From Rostratula benghalensis (taxonomy: Eukaryota > Chordata > Aves > Charadriiformes > Rostratulidae): 64,000 bases of DNA. This document shows positions 1-12,200 of the stretch, in pieces. The stretch covers positions 75,375 through 139,374 of the forward strand of contig VXAI01000378.1 in assembly GCA_013399305.1 (NCBI GenBank), given 5' to 3'. How positions within the stretch are numbered: position 1 is the first letter of the stretch; each line of letters starts with the position of its first letter. The notes under the pieces are model-generated. The model saw only the letters and a program-made list of their open reading frames with translations. It did no database searches and was not told the DNA's origin. The translations under genes and the position numbers were made by a program.

Positions 1-256
1 TGCGGGGGTATGCGCGGGGGGAAATAAACAGCTTCTGGGAGGCTGAAAAAATCAGGCTGGAGTGAATTTTGGGAGGATTGGGAAAAGGAGGCAGAGGAGT
101 TAAGCAGAGCACGCTCTTTGTGTGCAAAGGTTCGGCAAAGTGAGAGGGAAGGAAAAGGCGGACCGTGGGGCTGGAGTTGTTGGGGCTGGTTTGTTTTCTG
201 TGTCGGAAATCAAAGTTAGGGAGAGGGAAGGTGGAAGGGGACGAAGGGACAAAGAG

Positions 257-283
257 CCCCCCCACCCCCCATCCCACCTCCCC
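257..283 (-). other. Potential G-quadruplex motif (G-rich on minus strand)
   Basis: The plus strand has four C runs in 27 bases (C7, C6, C3, C4 separated by 1-4 bases). The minus strand, which is the CLYBL transcript strand, therefore fits the G3+N1-7 quadruplex pattern. Confidence 0.5.
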
Positions 284-319
284 GCAAAACCAACTTGGTA
301 GCGGGAAGGGCCCTGCCGT

Positions 320-960
320 TTTGGAAACATGAATATTCATTAGTGACAAGTTATGTCTAACACTTACAGGGCTGTAAACCCTGAGAGGTATCCTCCGGTT
401 AATTTAATTAAATGTTGGTGGAAGGGGATGGTGTCCCTTCCACCCTGAGTGGCGGAGGCTGAAGGGGCTGCGCCACGGAATGGCCGGCGCTCCTCACGTC
501 CCCCGTGTTATTTGCTCAGTTCTGTGCTCACCCCTGATCTTAACGTTTTGATCAAGGTTAGATGCTGAGATTAAAATAGATCCTAATACGTCTGCCTGCC
601 TTTCATCACAGCTTGCACGCGTGCTAGTTGCTCGGCTAGCGGCTTGCAAAGATCTAGAAGTGAATAATTAAGCGTTATTCCTTAACTGGCATGTTACAGC
701 AATAATGGTGTATCTAAACAAACGTCCCCCTCTCTTGACAATTAAAACAATTATAGCATAATTAGGCCTATTTCAAAGTTTTCTTAAGTAATTTGACATG
801 CCAGCCATTTACATTTCAGGTTTTTATTGGCTGAAAAGTCAGTCGTGAAACACAAACACACCTGTCAGCAATTAAAAAGGAAGAAATAGAGAACTGTTCA
901 GGAAATAATATCTGTGCTAATTAAAAACACTAGTTAAAAGCTTCCTGTTTGTTCCTCCAG
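320..960. promoter_or_regulatory. Candidate conserved non-coding element in intron 3
   Basis: The stretch is repeat-free and dense in short transcription-factor-like words: ATGAATATTCATTAG, TTAATTTAATTAAATG, GCATAATTAGG, TTTTATTGG (inverted CCAAT type), CACCTG (E-box) and AGCAATTAAAA. The low-complexity but non-repetitive texture resembles vertebrate developmental enhancers. No alignment was possible, so conservation is inferred only. Confidence 0.3.
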
Positions 961-1400
961 TTGCCCCAAGGAGTGACCTTCCCCCCTCAACCCTATTTTT
1001 TCATATGTCGCTAACATGGTTTCCCCATCTCCTGCTTACAATGCATGTAACTAAGGATCATGGACAGAGACAGTAATTTTGCTTGTTAGGACAGTCAGAG
1101 AGGAGTCAGATACTTATGCTTCTATTTTCCATAATGTACTCTGACATCAGTACTGGTTCTTCAATGACCACGGGAGAAATACACCTGGTTTTCTTTATCA
1201 ATGCAAGGTGTCCCCTGGATGCTTGATATACAGCACATCTTACACACATTTAAATGGATACATTTCCCCATCACCCTAGCCAAACAACAACACTGCATGG
1301 CATTTGCAGCCTTCCTCACAACTCAGAGTCTTCATCTCTGTGCCTGTGTGAATTTGGCCCACCAGCTTCAGTCAAAATCTACTCTGTTGTTGGTACTCAC

Positions 1401-1589
1401 CCATCTTATTTCTTCAACATTTTCAACCTTTGGCAGCATCATGCTTGAGGGAAGGGTCTTGGACCGCAAAAGCACCGCTAGATCTTCTTCTGCAAGGCCG
1501 CTGGACACGGAGTTTATCCTCACACACTTTTCAGCATGGCCAAAGTCAAACTCTTCAAGGGTTTTCACAATGGTCAATCTTGCTTCTCT
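1401..1589 (-). CDS. CLYBL: CLYBL coding exon 3 (citramalyl-CoA lyase, mitochondrial), partial gene
   Basis: This 189-base exon encodes exactly 63 codons and is phase 0 at both ends. It continues the frame of the exon at 54611-54800: ...ALNRK joins REARLTIVKTLEEF, matching the family segment NEARLxIVKTLE. It then encodes CVRINSVSSGLAEEDL (the conserved R-x-N strand of the barrel) and SSMMLPKVENVEEI (the LPKVE strand), corresponding to about residues 84-146 of the human protein. The acceptor has a long pyrimidine tract (about 1605-1635 on the plus strand) and ends TTGTAG before 1589. The donor is TGG/GTGAGT after 1401, close to consensus. The first codon is AGA (Arg) where the human protein has Asn; the next residues EARL are identical. 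No frameshift or stop is seen, so the exon looks functional. Confidence 0.95.
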
Positions 1590-3010
1590 CTACAACATAC
1601 GTGTGCCACAAGAAAAGAAAAAGAAAGTGTATTTTCTATTGACAGAAAAGTGTACTGAGCAGAAAATGTGTCGAAATGACGTGAGGAAAAATCTAGAAAG
1701 CCAGTATATTTGTGTCCCCAAAATGTCTGTCACTTTGGGACTTTTATTGCAGCAGTCATCACCAGCACCTTGCAATTTTACCTTCCTTGTTTCTTTATAA
1801 CTGGTAAATAAAATGCTCAGGTTTTATGTCTAAGTATCTCTATACCACCACTTGTAGAAAATAAGAGCTTTGTGTCTAGTAGTGCTGAATGTGTCTAACA
1901 AACTTTCATACTAACCACAATCTGTTTCATTAACTGTCTGCACTCGCAAAAATTATTTTATTAAATTTGCATAAAACAATTCATTTTTTTAACTAATCTA
2001 TGTATTGCCTGGACGCTAGCAAGCACAAATGTATGTACACTTCTTTGGTTTAAATATATAAAATTTCCTTTTGTCCATGTATCCAAAATATATTAAAGGC
2101 CATGGTAGAGTTCACAACTCGCACATGAAAACAACACCAAAATAACTTGGAGATTTTTCTTGAACCACATAAAAAGCTATTCTCCTGCTGGCACAAAATA
2201 AAATCTCCAAAGGCTCACACTTCCCATGGCCTTTTGCTATTTTTGTAAATGTAGATTTACAAATCTGTTTAACAGTTGATTTGCATGAAGAATATTTGCT
2301 TGCTTTTCCAAAATGAAATGTGTCTCCTGGCCTGGAGAGGAAGGGTGGGGGGAAGGAGGGCGCTGGGCTCCTTGGTTCCTGCCAATTGCAGTTTCAACCC
2401 CAAATTCCTTCCACTCGCCAACAGCCCCTAACAAATTCGCATTGTCAAAAGGCACACTTATCAAAAGTCATTTCATTTGTGAAGAGTTTTTATGGGGCTA
2501 ATAAAACTTTAAAGCTCCTGACTCGCGGAGGTTCAGGAATGACTTTAACAATATGCAGTCGCTGAATAGAGACGGTTTTCAAGAAAAAACAGGCAAACTC
2601 AGGGGGGGAAAAAAAAGAACTCATCAAAGTTAATATCCAGGTTAATACCAATCAGCGAGACAGCACATGACAGTAGATTTAAACCAGACGGATGCAAATC
2701 TCTGCCGGCAAGAGGGGCAGAGGCGGTTTCCCAATGTGGTCTGAGTTAAACAGTGTGAGGGAACAGTAGCTTACAGTTGTCAGGTCCGATCAGAACAGGG
2801 TCTCCCAGGCCAGTTTAAGACAGCTCTGCAGTGTACTGATTTACAGGGCTGGGACCCCGGATAATTAGGGTAAGTTTAGAGAAAAGCAAGTGATGGCTCT
2901 AACTGGTTAAAAGGAAGGAATAATGAAGCAGAAAGTTAATGAAATCTGAAGCAAACAAGCCTTCAGCTTGGGGCTACTAGCCGTGCTCCTCCGAAGGCTT
3001 GGGAGCATAT

Positions 3011-3305
3011 GCCCCTTAATCGGCCAGAGGGGAACGGGGCGCACATGTACGCATCCCTGTGCTGCGATCAAGGGGCCGCGTTCAGAGGTAATCTCTGGAA
3101 AATACAACCCAGAACGTTCAAACTGCTGTGCATGGACTCTGGCTGGGGCCATTAGGAGAGCCACACAAAGATGCATGCAGTTCACTACAAACACGTCCGG
3201 CTGGAAGAGCGCTCCGGCGCACAGCCCTCTGAAATGGTTCTCCCGAACGAGGTAAACCGAACCATATGATGCCATTACCGGGTAATACAACTCCCCTACG
3301 TTCTC
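3011..3305. promoter_or_regulatory. CpG-rich patch inside intron 2, candidate regulatory element
   Basis: A hand count gives about 18 CpG dinucleotides in under 300 bases, close to the number expected without CpG depletion. Neighbouring intron has few. No exon, repeat or recognisable protein is present; the open frames crossing it look incidental. Intronic CpG-rich patches near developmental loci are often conserved enhancers or minor promoters, which is an inference here. Confidence 0.35.
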
Positions 3306-3399
3306 CTTCTCTTACCAGGGGTAATGCTTTTCTAGGGCTGGCCTCAAAGTTTCTGGATATGATGCAGAAGGGTAGCTTAAAAACACGCTCCAAACCAAT

Positions 3400-3725
3400 T
3401 TATGCTTTTAATTAAAGTCAGATTATCGCCGTTGCAGCACACACTGATCCAATTTGCAAAATCAAGATCTCCCCAAATTATCCACTAAGGCAGCATCCAG
3501 TTCCAACTGAAGGCACATCTCTAGCAAACTTACAGCCTAATTTGTTATGATTTTTTTTTTTTTCAGATTATAATAATGAGCAGTAGACGGTCTCATTAGC
3601 TATTTTTCTCCTCAGGCTGCAAACTCCCTTCCCAAAAAAGACAGATCGTGTGTCTTTCTAGGTATATTTCCATACAAAACACTTATTAACAGGCTGTTGC
3701 TGTTATCAATTTACATAAACTAAAT
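3400..3725. promoter_or_regulatory. Candidate conserved non-coding element
   Basis: This repeat-free stretch carries several AT-rich homeodomain-like words (CTTTTAATTAAAG, CCTAATTTG, GATTATAATAATG, CTCATTAGC) around a T13 run. It has the texture of deeply conserved non-coding DNA, but conservation was not tested. Confidence 0.25.
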
Positions 3726-5044
3726 GTGCAGCCCTCTGGTACGTATCCCAAAAATAACCAACAACTTCACTGAATTTATACCAACCAACAAACATGGGGA
3801 GGGGGTTGTTGTTTTTTTTCCCATATTTTAATAGAAAATATGTTGCTATGTTAGTTAACACACCCATGCCATCTGTTGGGTTGAGAATCGATGCATTTTC
3901 TTAGAACTGCTTCGTTTTAGATCTGCCTGCTTAGATACCCCAGGAATAAAAACGTTTCCCTTCCATGATAAAATACTTCTAGTCACTAGAGTTTCCACAT
4001 CAGGATTCAATTTATGTTTCTAACTGTGGGACAAACTGAGAGGACCTGGCTGCCAAAGTCAGAGCTCCTGAGGGGGCTGACTCGGTGCCCACCCTTCCCA
4101 CCACAGAGAAAATCCCATTGATGTTCGTGGGGTATATCAGGTCCCCACCCAGGCTTCCAATAAAACATTTCATAGGTAAATAAAAAAGTGTACTAAAACC
4201 TCCGACTAAATGTACTAAAAACATGGAGGAAAAAAAAGGGAGAGCCCAGTCTGCCTCATTATGCAGGGAAAAATAGATGCTATTCTTACTACAGGCTCCA
4301 TGCAAAAGCTGAAATTTTAAGGCAGGTAAGCATTGTAACAGTAGAGAAAATAGCCATCCTTGATATAATAATTTCTTTATAGTACTACATGCAAGAATAA
4401 GCATGTTTTCCAAATACTATGCAAAGTCTCTGCCAAGAAAGCTCAAGCTAGAATTTTTAAGGAACTGTGAAAGAAATTATTTACCCTGTTCTTCACACAA
4501 GAACTACATCAGATAATACTCTGTCATGAATGAACAGCTGATAAAGAAATAAACCTGATCGTTAAGTAAATTATTCCATCCCCGGGTACCTTGGGGTGGT
4601 GGCACCCCCATTGAGTCCCATGTGGGTTGGGTTCTTTTTCAAACTGAACAAGAAAGACAACAGAGTCTTCACACTAAACAGTGAAATTATTAAAATAAGC
4701 CAAATTTGCAACTTGTTCTGGAAAACCCACTGGGGAAAAAAAAAATTGCTGGTCAGGGTGGCTCCTTTAGCATCCCTTCTGTTTGACTCTGAGGAGGACA
4801 TGGGAAGAGGTTCATTACCACGCAGAGCTATGCCAACTGCAGAAGGTACAGGTTTCAGTGATGCAGCATCGCTGACAAATCCACCGCCACACAGACACCG
4901 AAATTAAAGATGGAAATACGCATGTTGCCGTTCTCGATTGGCACCCATTAAACCTAATAACTACCCGTTCTCACAAGTTCCTAGCTCTGAATTATCAAAT
5001 CTGCAAAGAAAACAACATCCGTCCACTTTTACACTCCAGTGGAA

Positions 5045-5235
5045 GAGGTGGTCCCTTGCGGCGGGGCCGCGCAGTCTCGCCATCTGGAGAATAAATCGAG
5101 TGTGAAGTACAGTATAGTTTGGGACCAAGCTCCGTGGCGGCAGCCCAGCAGTTAGTTCATTAGTCCCAAACTTGTGGGGATTAGTGTGGTATCAGCTCTA
5201 CTGTCGGATGGGATCAGGCAGGCAGAGTGCGAGAC
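5045..5235. promoter_or_regulatory. CpG-rich patch inside intron 2, candidate regulatory element
   Basis: About eleven CpGs occur in roughly 190 bases, including GCGGCGGGGCCGCGC, directly followed by AT-rich unique sequence. No repeat or coding signal is recognised. It may belong to one conserved block with the preceding AT-rich 4900-5040. Confidence 0.3.
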
Positions 5236-5402
5236 TTGAGGAAGGGGGTGGCGGCAAAGAAGGAGCCCCTCAGGCTTATTTTAAAGTCACACAGCGTCAG
5301 TGCACCTACATAGGTGCCTCTGGTGACAGCACTCTCATAGTCTCCTACCAGATGAATCAGTACCTTTCCTTCTTCCTTTGTTTTCCCCGCTGCTCCTTCC
5401 TT

Positions 5403-5427
5403 CCCCCCCCCCCCTTTTTTTTTTTTT
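5403..5427. repeat. C12-T13 homopolymer block
   Basis: Twelve C residues are followed directly by thirteen T residues within a pyrimidine-rich stretch (about 5365-5432). This is a simple low-complexity tract. Confidence 0.9.
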
Positions 5428-5439
5428 CTTTAAGTTATA

Positions 5440-7935
5440 TGCCAAGCATTAGAAATTTCCGCTTCAAAACAGAAGGAATGCCACCGAGCTGGAAGCTCAG
5501 CCACCCACTCATCCTGGACACAGCGTTAATACAGCAATAATGAAGTGAAGACGGTCAGAATAACAGGATTTTGGGGACTGCAACAGCAGACAGATAAATG
5601 ACTTCTATTCTGCCTTTTCAAAATGGCACAATAGCCCACAAAGCAGTTTTCCAGCACTGTGATTTCTAGACCTGTTTGATTCTGGGGACAAAATTTCTGT
5701 TTTGCTTTATCTTTTTTTTTGCCTAGTCTTATCCCCTTCTGTCTTCATGTAAAGACAGTGGGTATATTGTCTTTAAAGATATGTTTATGTGTAGGTCTCA
5801 TCCTGTTAACATCTTTTGGTAATAATTCTTCATATGGAAATGTGCTAAAATGGCAGACCAGAATCTATCATTCTCACTGCCATAATAAGTTTGCATGTTT
5901 CAAATGGCAGAGGAAAAATTAATTACTGTAATCACAATTCAAGTTATTTTTTGTGACAGGTCTGACATGGTAAAAACATACAATTATGTGTTAATGTTAC
6001 TTCCCTGGAGTGGTTTGTTTACAGGACTTGACATTGCTGAATCTTTTGTCACTTGTGGTAGTGCATACCCTACGAATGCATCTCTCAAATAAGATTTTGC
6101 AGAAGTGTACGTATATTACATACCCATAGTGGGTTTTGGGCAAAATTGAGCTTCTGCAGAGGAAAAGCCTGGTATTTTTCATGTGCTTAATTCTCTGTCA
6201 GAGAAGTGATGCTGTACAGATTGATACTTCATTTAGCTTCAAATTCACAGATGAGATTGACAAGAGAAAAGACAAATTACATTTGTTTTCAAGGAAACAA
6301 AAGAGAACTGTAATGGTTGAACAGAGTGCTTCTGAGAACAGGAGGTGCCTGGTTCATGAGACCTGCCTTCTACCTTACAGGCATCAAGTACCTGTGAGAA
6401 TGAATCTCTGAAATGGCAAATACTTACTTCTAGTTAGTCTTCTTAGGCTGAAAAACTGCTGTAAAATATGCATACATCACAAAGCCTTCAGGAAGCTGTT
6501 ATTTAATAATTTCTTTTAGTTACCTTTGAATAGATAATCAGTTGAGGAGTTTTTGAAGACCTAGTAAGTTTTAAAAGACATTTTGTTTTGGTTCAACAGG
6601 GAACATGCCATGTAATCCTAAAGGAAAGAAAGGGCAGGAGTGGGAGGAAGAATAGGGTTTCCATTGCATATGCCTGTGTTTCTCCTCTGCAATTCAGGCA
6701 AACGCACGCTTTGGAGCACTGCAAGATTCTGATTTTTCTGCTACTCTTTCCTGAAATCTTCAAATTCTTTCTCTAATAATTACTTGGGCTACTCAAGCCG
6801 TTTCTTTTTTCGTACCAACCTTTGCACTTTTCTGAAAGCGAGATTCTTCGTGACATAATGAGTCATCTAACTGTGCATCTCTAGCATCTGCTGCTTTTCT
6901 CTCTGCTCTGCTAATTGTCTTTACATGCAGTACATGGTCTAGCAACACTGAAACGAAGCAAACTTCAGTGGCCAGCATTACGAACTAAGCTGCAATTTAG
7001 CTGTGCTTTGCTGAGGAATCTTAATTTCATTTCTCATTTTCCTAGAAGTTTCATTTAAGCCCTAGGAATGCATTACTGCACCTATCGACAATCTCTAGCC
7101 TGTATTTTTAATGGATGAGGTGTCTTAAAGCTGTTTAGGACTTGCTGGGAGCTGCTTGCTGCCATGCGAGCTTAGCAAGCCTCCTCCTCTCTCTACCAAC
7201 GTGGACAATGTGGATCCTGAACATATTAGGTGGGGTCTACCCAACCTCATTGGAGTTGGACAAATTCCACATATGAATGATTGGGGTGACGGCCTGGCTT
7301 GAGAGGCACACGGGGAAACAGAGAAGAAGAACAACCTGCCCGTGGTCCAGGGCTCAGAGCCCATGTGCCCCTAATAAAGCTTTATGGGTTCTCAGCTATG
7401 CAAGCACTACATTTCTGCTGAGCCACTGTATCTGAAGGAGTGTATTTTAGTGCAAGAGCAAGACATTTTCACAAGCTGTGGTTAAGATATTTTTCCAACT
7501 TGCACGTGTCACCGAAATTTAAATGGAGGCCAGTAGGCTGCTAGAATCAATTGGCACATAGAAGTATTCATGTAATATGAGGACTTAGCATAAATATATC
7601 TGTAGGAAAAAATAATACAGCATGGGGGGTGTGTGTCCATATAAACACAGAGACAGCCTTATACCTTAAGCCTATGTGTACAGAAATATTTCAAAAGGTT
7701 TTTTTTAAATGACAGTACTATATACAACAGCTTCAATAAAAGAAAATTTTGTTCATGTACGTAGGCAGCTATTCTTCTGTCTGCCAACTTTTATAAACAC
7801 TTACAAAAGAGATGTAAACAACCTTTCAATTAAGACAAATCAAGCTAACACTAATTTGAGCTGGCTGCAAGATGTAGTCTCTTTACTTTTTCCCTGGCTT
7901 TCTGAGGATGCTTTTGGTTTTGTGACAGATTAGCA
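5440..7935. other. Unique intronic sequence, nothing recognised
   Basis: No repeat family, coding similarity or RNA gene is seen in this part of intron 2. The short open frames on both strands lack recognisable domains. Confidence 0.6.
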
Positions 7936-7939
7936 TCAC

Positions 7940-8470
7940 AAATGAAAATTCTTTAGAAGCATTAGTGTTAATTAGTCTTCCTGGACAGTTCGAATGAGCT
8001 GCTGCACGATGAAATGAGACCACAAAATACTCAATGTAATGTATCAATAGGAAATAAAAAAAAAAAGCCGCCTATATATTTATTTCATCCAGCACACGAA
8101 TTTAAATGTATGTTATGGTTATTTTTTATTTTAAATCTTCTAGTTTAGGATCTATTTTCTTGGCATGATATAATAAATTATCATGGAAAATGTGTACATT
8201 TAGGCATCTGATTTTTATTTTTATAAATGTAACTTTTTGTTAATGCTGATAATAAAACACATTGCTGTCTGTCGAAAGTATATCTGCTTTAACAAATTAT
8301 CAACCCCTGTTCAGCAGTTGATTTCAAGTGTGGTGATTCTAAGTGAGATATGAATCAAATGGTTTGAAGGTCGGCAAATGGGTACCATCAGAAGCGCTGT
8401 TTAATTATTGCATCAATTGTTTAATAAACTATTTGAAAAACAATTAAGGCCAAATGAAGCAAGCGCTAAA
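7940..8470. promoter_or_regulatory. Candidate conserved non-coding element (AT-rich)
   Basis: The stretch is AT-rich but not simple-sequence. It has many distinct TAAT-core sites (TGTTAATTAGTC, ATAAATTATCATGG, GCTGATAATAAAAC, TTTAATTATTGC, AACAATTAAGG). It stops abruptly at a CR1 fragment at about 8520. The texture is that of a vertebrate conserved enhancer block; no alignment could be made. Confidence 0.35.
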
Positions 8471-8520
8471 CTGTGTGGAAAGTAAAAGGCAAGATAAAGG
8501 TAAATAAAAGTTTGTGTGGT

Positions 8521-8702
8521 GAGACAATGGTACAGGTTGCCCAGAGAGATGGTAGATGCCCCATCCCTGGAAACATTCAAGGTCAGGTTGGACAGGACTC
8601 TGAGCAACCTGAACTAGTTGAACACGTCCCTGCTCGTTGCAGGGAGGTTGGACTAGGTGGCCTTTAAAGGTCCCTTTGAACCCAAACCATTCTATGAGTT
8701 TA
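8521..8702 (+). mobile_element. CR1 LINE 3' fragment (sense)
   Basis: The sequence from 'aggttgcccagagagatggtagatgcc' style text through GGCCTTTAAAGGTCCCTT to CCATTCTATGAG is the typical avian CR1 3' end on the plus strand. It is 5'-truncated, as most CR1 copies are, and ends without an extended octamer tail. Confidence 0.9.
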
Positions 8703-9060
8703 TCAGAAAGAAAACAACTGGCCAGAGTCTTACGCCTGCTTGTACTGAAGGACCCAGCCTCTGCCCCAGCTGCTCAGAAGCCTCTAGGAATGAAGAAGGC
8801 ATTAAGAAAAAATCAGGTCAGCTATGCCATGGCTTCCTTCATCCTTCCTCTTTTCTGGAAGAAACTTTTCCCCGTCTACCTGCATTCCCATCCACCTGCA
8901 TTATCTTGTTAAAACTAGCTGTTTCAAACAGAAAACTTGGAACAACTGTGCATGTTTTTTGGTATTGTGCAAAAGCTGATTAACAGCTCTTACCTTTTTT
9001 TTTTAGTTTTTTATAAAGTGCTTTACCTGCATTGGTAAATTAGTATTCTGTACTGTGATT

Positions 9061-9168
9061 GAGCAGCGTGGTCTTATGGGAAGTGTCCCTGCCCAGGGCA
9101 GGGGGATTGGAACTTTATGATCTATAAGGTCTCTTCCAACTCTAACCATTCTATGATTCTATGATTAG
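9061..9168 (+). mobile_element. CR1 LINE 3' fragment (sense)
   Basis: This short tail fragment reads through GTGTCCCTGCCCAGGGCAGG and GGTCTCTTCCAACTC. It ends in tandem ATTCTATG-type octamers (ATTCTATGATTCTATGATT), the diagnostic CR1 3' terminus. Confidence 0.9.
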
Positions 9169-9189
9169 CATCTGGACAGGGTGCTACAA

Positions 9190-9292
9190 GACACGATGTA
9201 GTAGCCTAGTGGGTAGTATTGGTGATAGGGGGCCGGTTGGACTAGATGGTCTTGTAGGTCCTTTCCAACCTTGTGTTACTGTGATTCTGTGA
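9190..9292 (+). mobile_element. CR1 LINE 3' fragment (sense), divergent
   Basis: GGTTGGACTAGATGGTCTTG followed by AGGTCCTTTCCAACCTTGTG and a GTGATTCTGTGATCA end is a CR1 tail of a different subtype from the two upstream copies. It starts about 20 bases after the preceding CR1 end. Confidence 0.8.
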
Positions 9293-12200
9293 TCAATATC
9301 CTACAGATTTCCCAAAGTCCAACTGTTTACCATAAAACTGTACTTCTGCAAAAACCCTCTCATATCTTAGTTTTTAACTTCCATTTTAGAGTTAGGTGGT
9401 GTCACCTTGCAGATGCATGTGTTTATCATGGAATTTATGACACTAACTGGACACACACCCCCCAGAAGTCATCTCACCAGGTGGGTTCTTGTGCCATCTA
9501 GAAGAGGACTTCTTAAACCTTCTGGTTTAAGACATGGGCAGCTTTTAAAAACAAGTATTATCTTGTGCAGCCCTGTGCATCCTTGTGAGATCATGTAATT
9601 TGTCTCAGTTTCTGTTTATGGACCCTCTGAGAAAATCTATGCTGTCAGATAACTTAGTTCCCAGCTTCACCTGAAGGTCTTGGGTCCCAACTGCCCACAA
9701 GGCACAACGGCTCATTTACATCCAGACTCTCCTCTGGAGTACTGAACCATCTATTTCCTCCAAACCAAAACACAGGTGTGGTTTTAGAGATGCATCTCTC
9801 CCAGCATCATGCCCAAAGAGCACTATAGGCAGGACTGCGCTAAGTTCAGCTGCTTCCCCCCTGTTGAGTCTTGTGACACTGCTCCAGCAAGGCCTGTGTA
9901 CCTTCAAACACTCACACGTGCCACCTTGCCATGCCCCTACAAATCCTCAACTAAAGGTTAAGCCCCTCATGTTGATACGGCACACTGCTCATATTATTCC
10001 AGCTGCTGGAACTGAAGGAAAAGCACCCAGAGAAACAATCATTCTGTAGGTCCATCAAAGTCCTACTCTGTGCCATGGAGAGACCCAGACCCACATGCTA
10101 CGTAACCATCACTGCAGCTAGCCTGCTCTAGAGGTTTACCCCTATGCAATATGGCCATGAGCCTCTCTGCCCCACTAGGTGAGGGCACCAGGGTTCTCTC
10201 CTAGGATCAGATGCATTTAGCACCGTAGAAGTACCCTGTAATTGCAGTAATCGCTTCCATGGGAGAATAGTGTTAGGAGAGCATGAACGTAATTTTAGAT
10301 GTTTTTAAGGTTAGAAGCTTGAAAGAAGTAGATGCCAGGAGCACTGAACAGAGAGCTCTCCACAGGGACGTTCAACACAGGATACTTTGATCTAACAAGC
10401 TTTGCACTAAATTGATACAACTCTTGCCTTCCTGCAAAGCAAACTTGGTTTATATGTGTATTTCTCAGCCAGTGCTTACCTTAAAAAAGACCCACAGCAC
10501 TATGTGGGATTTTGCCAGAACTCCTTCTTCTTTGTCTACTAAAGAGCTTCCTTCTGACAGAGATCCCACTTGGATGAGTGCCTGGGGTGAGTCAAGGAAC
10601 GCAAACATCCCACTCCACCCCAGATGCAGGTTTTAGCACTTCCTCTAGGCAACATTTTCTCAGATGCTCGTGACAAAGCCCATTACAGCTAGCTGCTCAC
10701 TCTTGGCAGAGTCCCTGAAGAACGGGCCACAGTACAAAAGCAGCTGCACCCCTTTCTTTCACCACCCCCGAAAGTAGGAGAGGGCAAACAGCACCAGAAT
10801 GCCATGTCCCAGACATTCCTGCATCGGCAGCGACCAGCTGAGGCAGAAACTGAGCCCTAACATATAAAATAAGACCAACTCTCTGACTCATGTATTCATG
10901 GCCAGGAGAAAAGACCTTTTAGGAATGACTTCACTTATTTTTTCTGTGGTCTAAACCAAACCTGTCAATGTGATTTTTTTCCTGCCTAGAGGAATGATCA
11001 CTGTTAAAGGAGCTGAGATTTTCCTCCAGTTTAAAAGCGGGACCTGAGGAAGTGGTTATTTTCTAGGCCAAATCTCCCCTGTGTCGATTTTATCGTTGTA
11101 GTATGGTATTTGTACATTGCTGATAGATGTAGTGTACTGGTACAAGGTAATACACTTCTTTATAGATATGCAGAGAGGAAATCTTAATTGTTTGTTGGTG
11201 TTCTTCAAAACCATTTTAAGTTCCTCATTTAGATATTTCAGTAGAACAAATTACTGGCACATGACATTTCTTCCCCTATGCTTTTCTTCAACTGTATTTT
11301 TTTTTCCTAATGAAATGAATTATTTTTATATGCTGGTTGACTGAGAAGGTGCTCCTTAGCAGGGCATCAGAAATATCTGCAAAATTTAAAGTAAGGTTGG
11401 TGCATATTCCCCTATAAAAGGGTAAGATAAATCAAAGTATGTTTTTTTCTAGAAGATCTAAGCAGTTCCCACCCTCTTCTGCTTATTCCCGCTCCAGGCC
11501 TGACTTTTTCCCCATACAAGCATTTCCAATGCAAATGTTTCTTGAGCCAACATGCAAACTGGATCACTGAAGCGATCACATTGGAAAAATCCAGGTTTAT
11601 TTCTGGATGGGAGACTAGGATTTTTTCTGTACCCCAGCCCATTTCAGCGGTCACGTTTACAGCATGGCCATACAAATAATGGCATCACTGCAAGCATGGG
11701 GGGTTGCGAAGGATGACAATGGACAGCTGGGAAGGGCAATGTGAAAAGAGGACCTTCTTGAGCTGTTTTTGGTTTTTCCACCAGAGTCAACCAATGAAGC
11801 ACCCTTCATTTCACTTGTTTTGTGCTAATGAGGAGAGTAGCTGGCAGGATTCAAGGAAATGCCTGCATCCCGTAACAATCATCACTGCAAGCCACCATTT
11901 TTACATCCATGCCTATTTATCCATAACGTTACCTCAGCATATGGAAGCAGGACACCTTGATAAATCATCGATTACTTGAGTAGCACAACTTTTGCCTTCA
12001 CTTAAGTTGTCCCCTTCATAAGATTTTCCAGATCTGAACATGTAGGCTCCTTCAACTGTGTTTTTGTTACCTACTCTTTGTTCTGTCCAAGTCCAAATCT
12101 GACACGGATTTCAACCACTTCAAGCAGTCTGTCAGGCTGTAAGTTCAAACTCTTTACTTCTGGCTTATCAGGTATTTTCTCCCACTTTTTGGACTATGAA

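Larger units (their letters stand above)
1..1400 (-). other. CLYBL: CLYBL intron 3, 5' part
   Basis: This is the sequence downstream of exon 3 on the minus strand, cut by the window start. It begins with a GC-rich, G4-prone stretch (about 1-330) and passes into an AT-rich, TAAT-rich stretch (about 320-960) that resembles conserved non-coding DNA. No repeat or exon is recognised. Confidence 0.8.

Noticed and set aside
1201..1800. Plus-strand 199-codon open frame, the longest in the window
   Set aside because: It lies antisense over CLYBL exon 3 and its acceptor; the openness is explained by the coding exon on the other strand and the product has no recognised domain.
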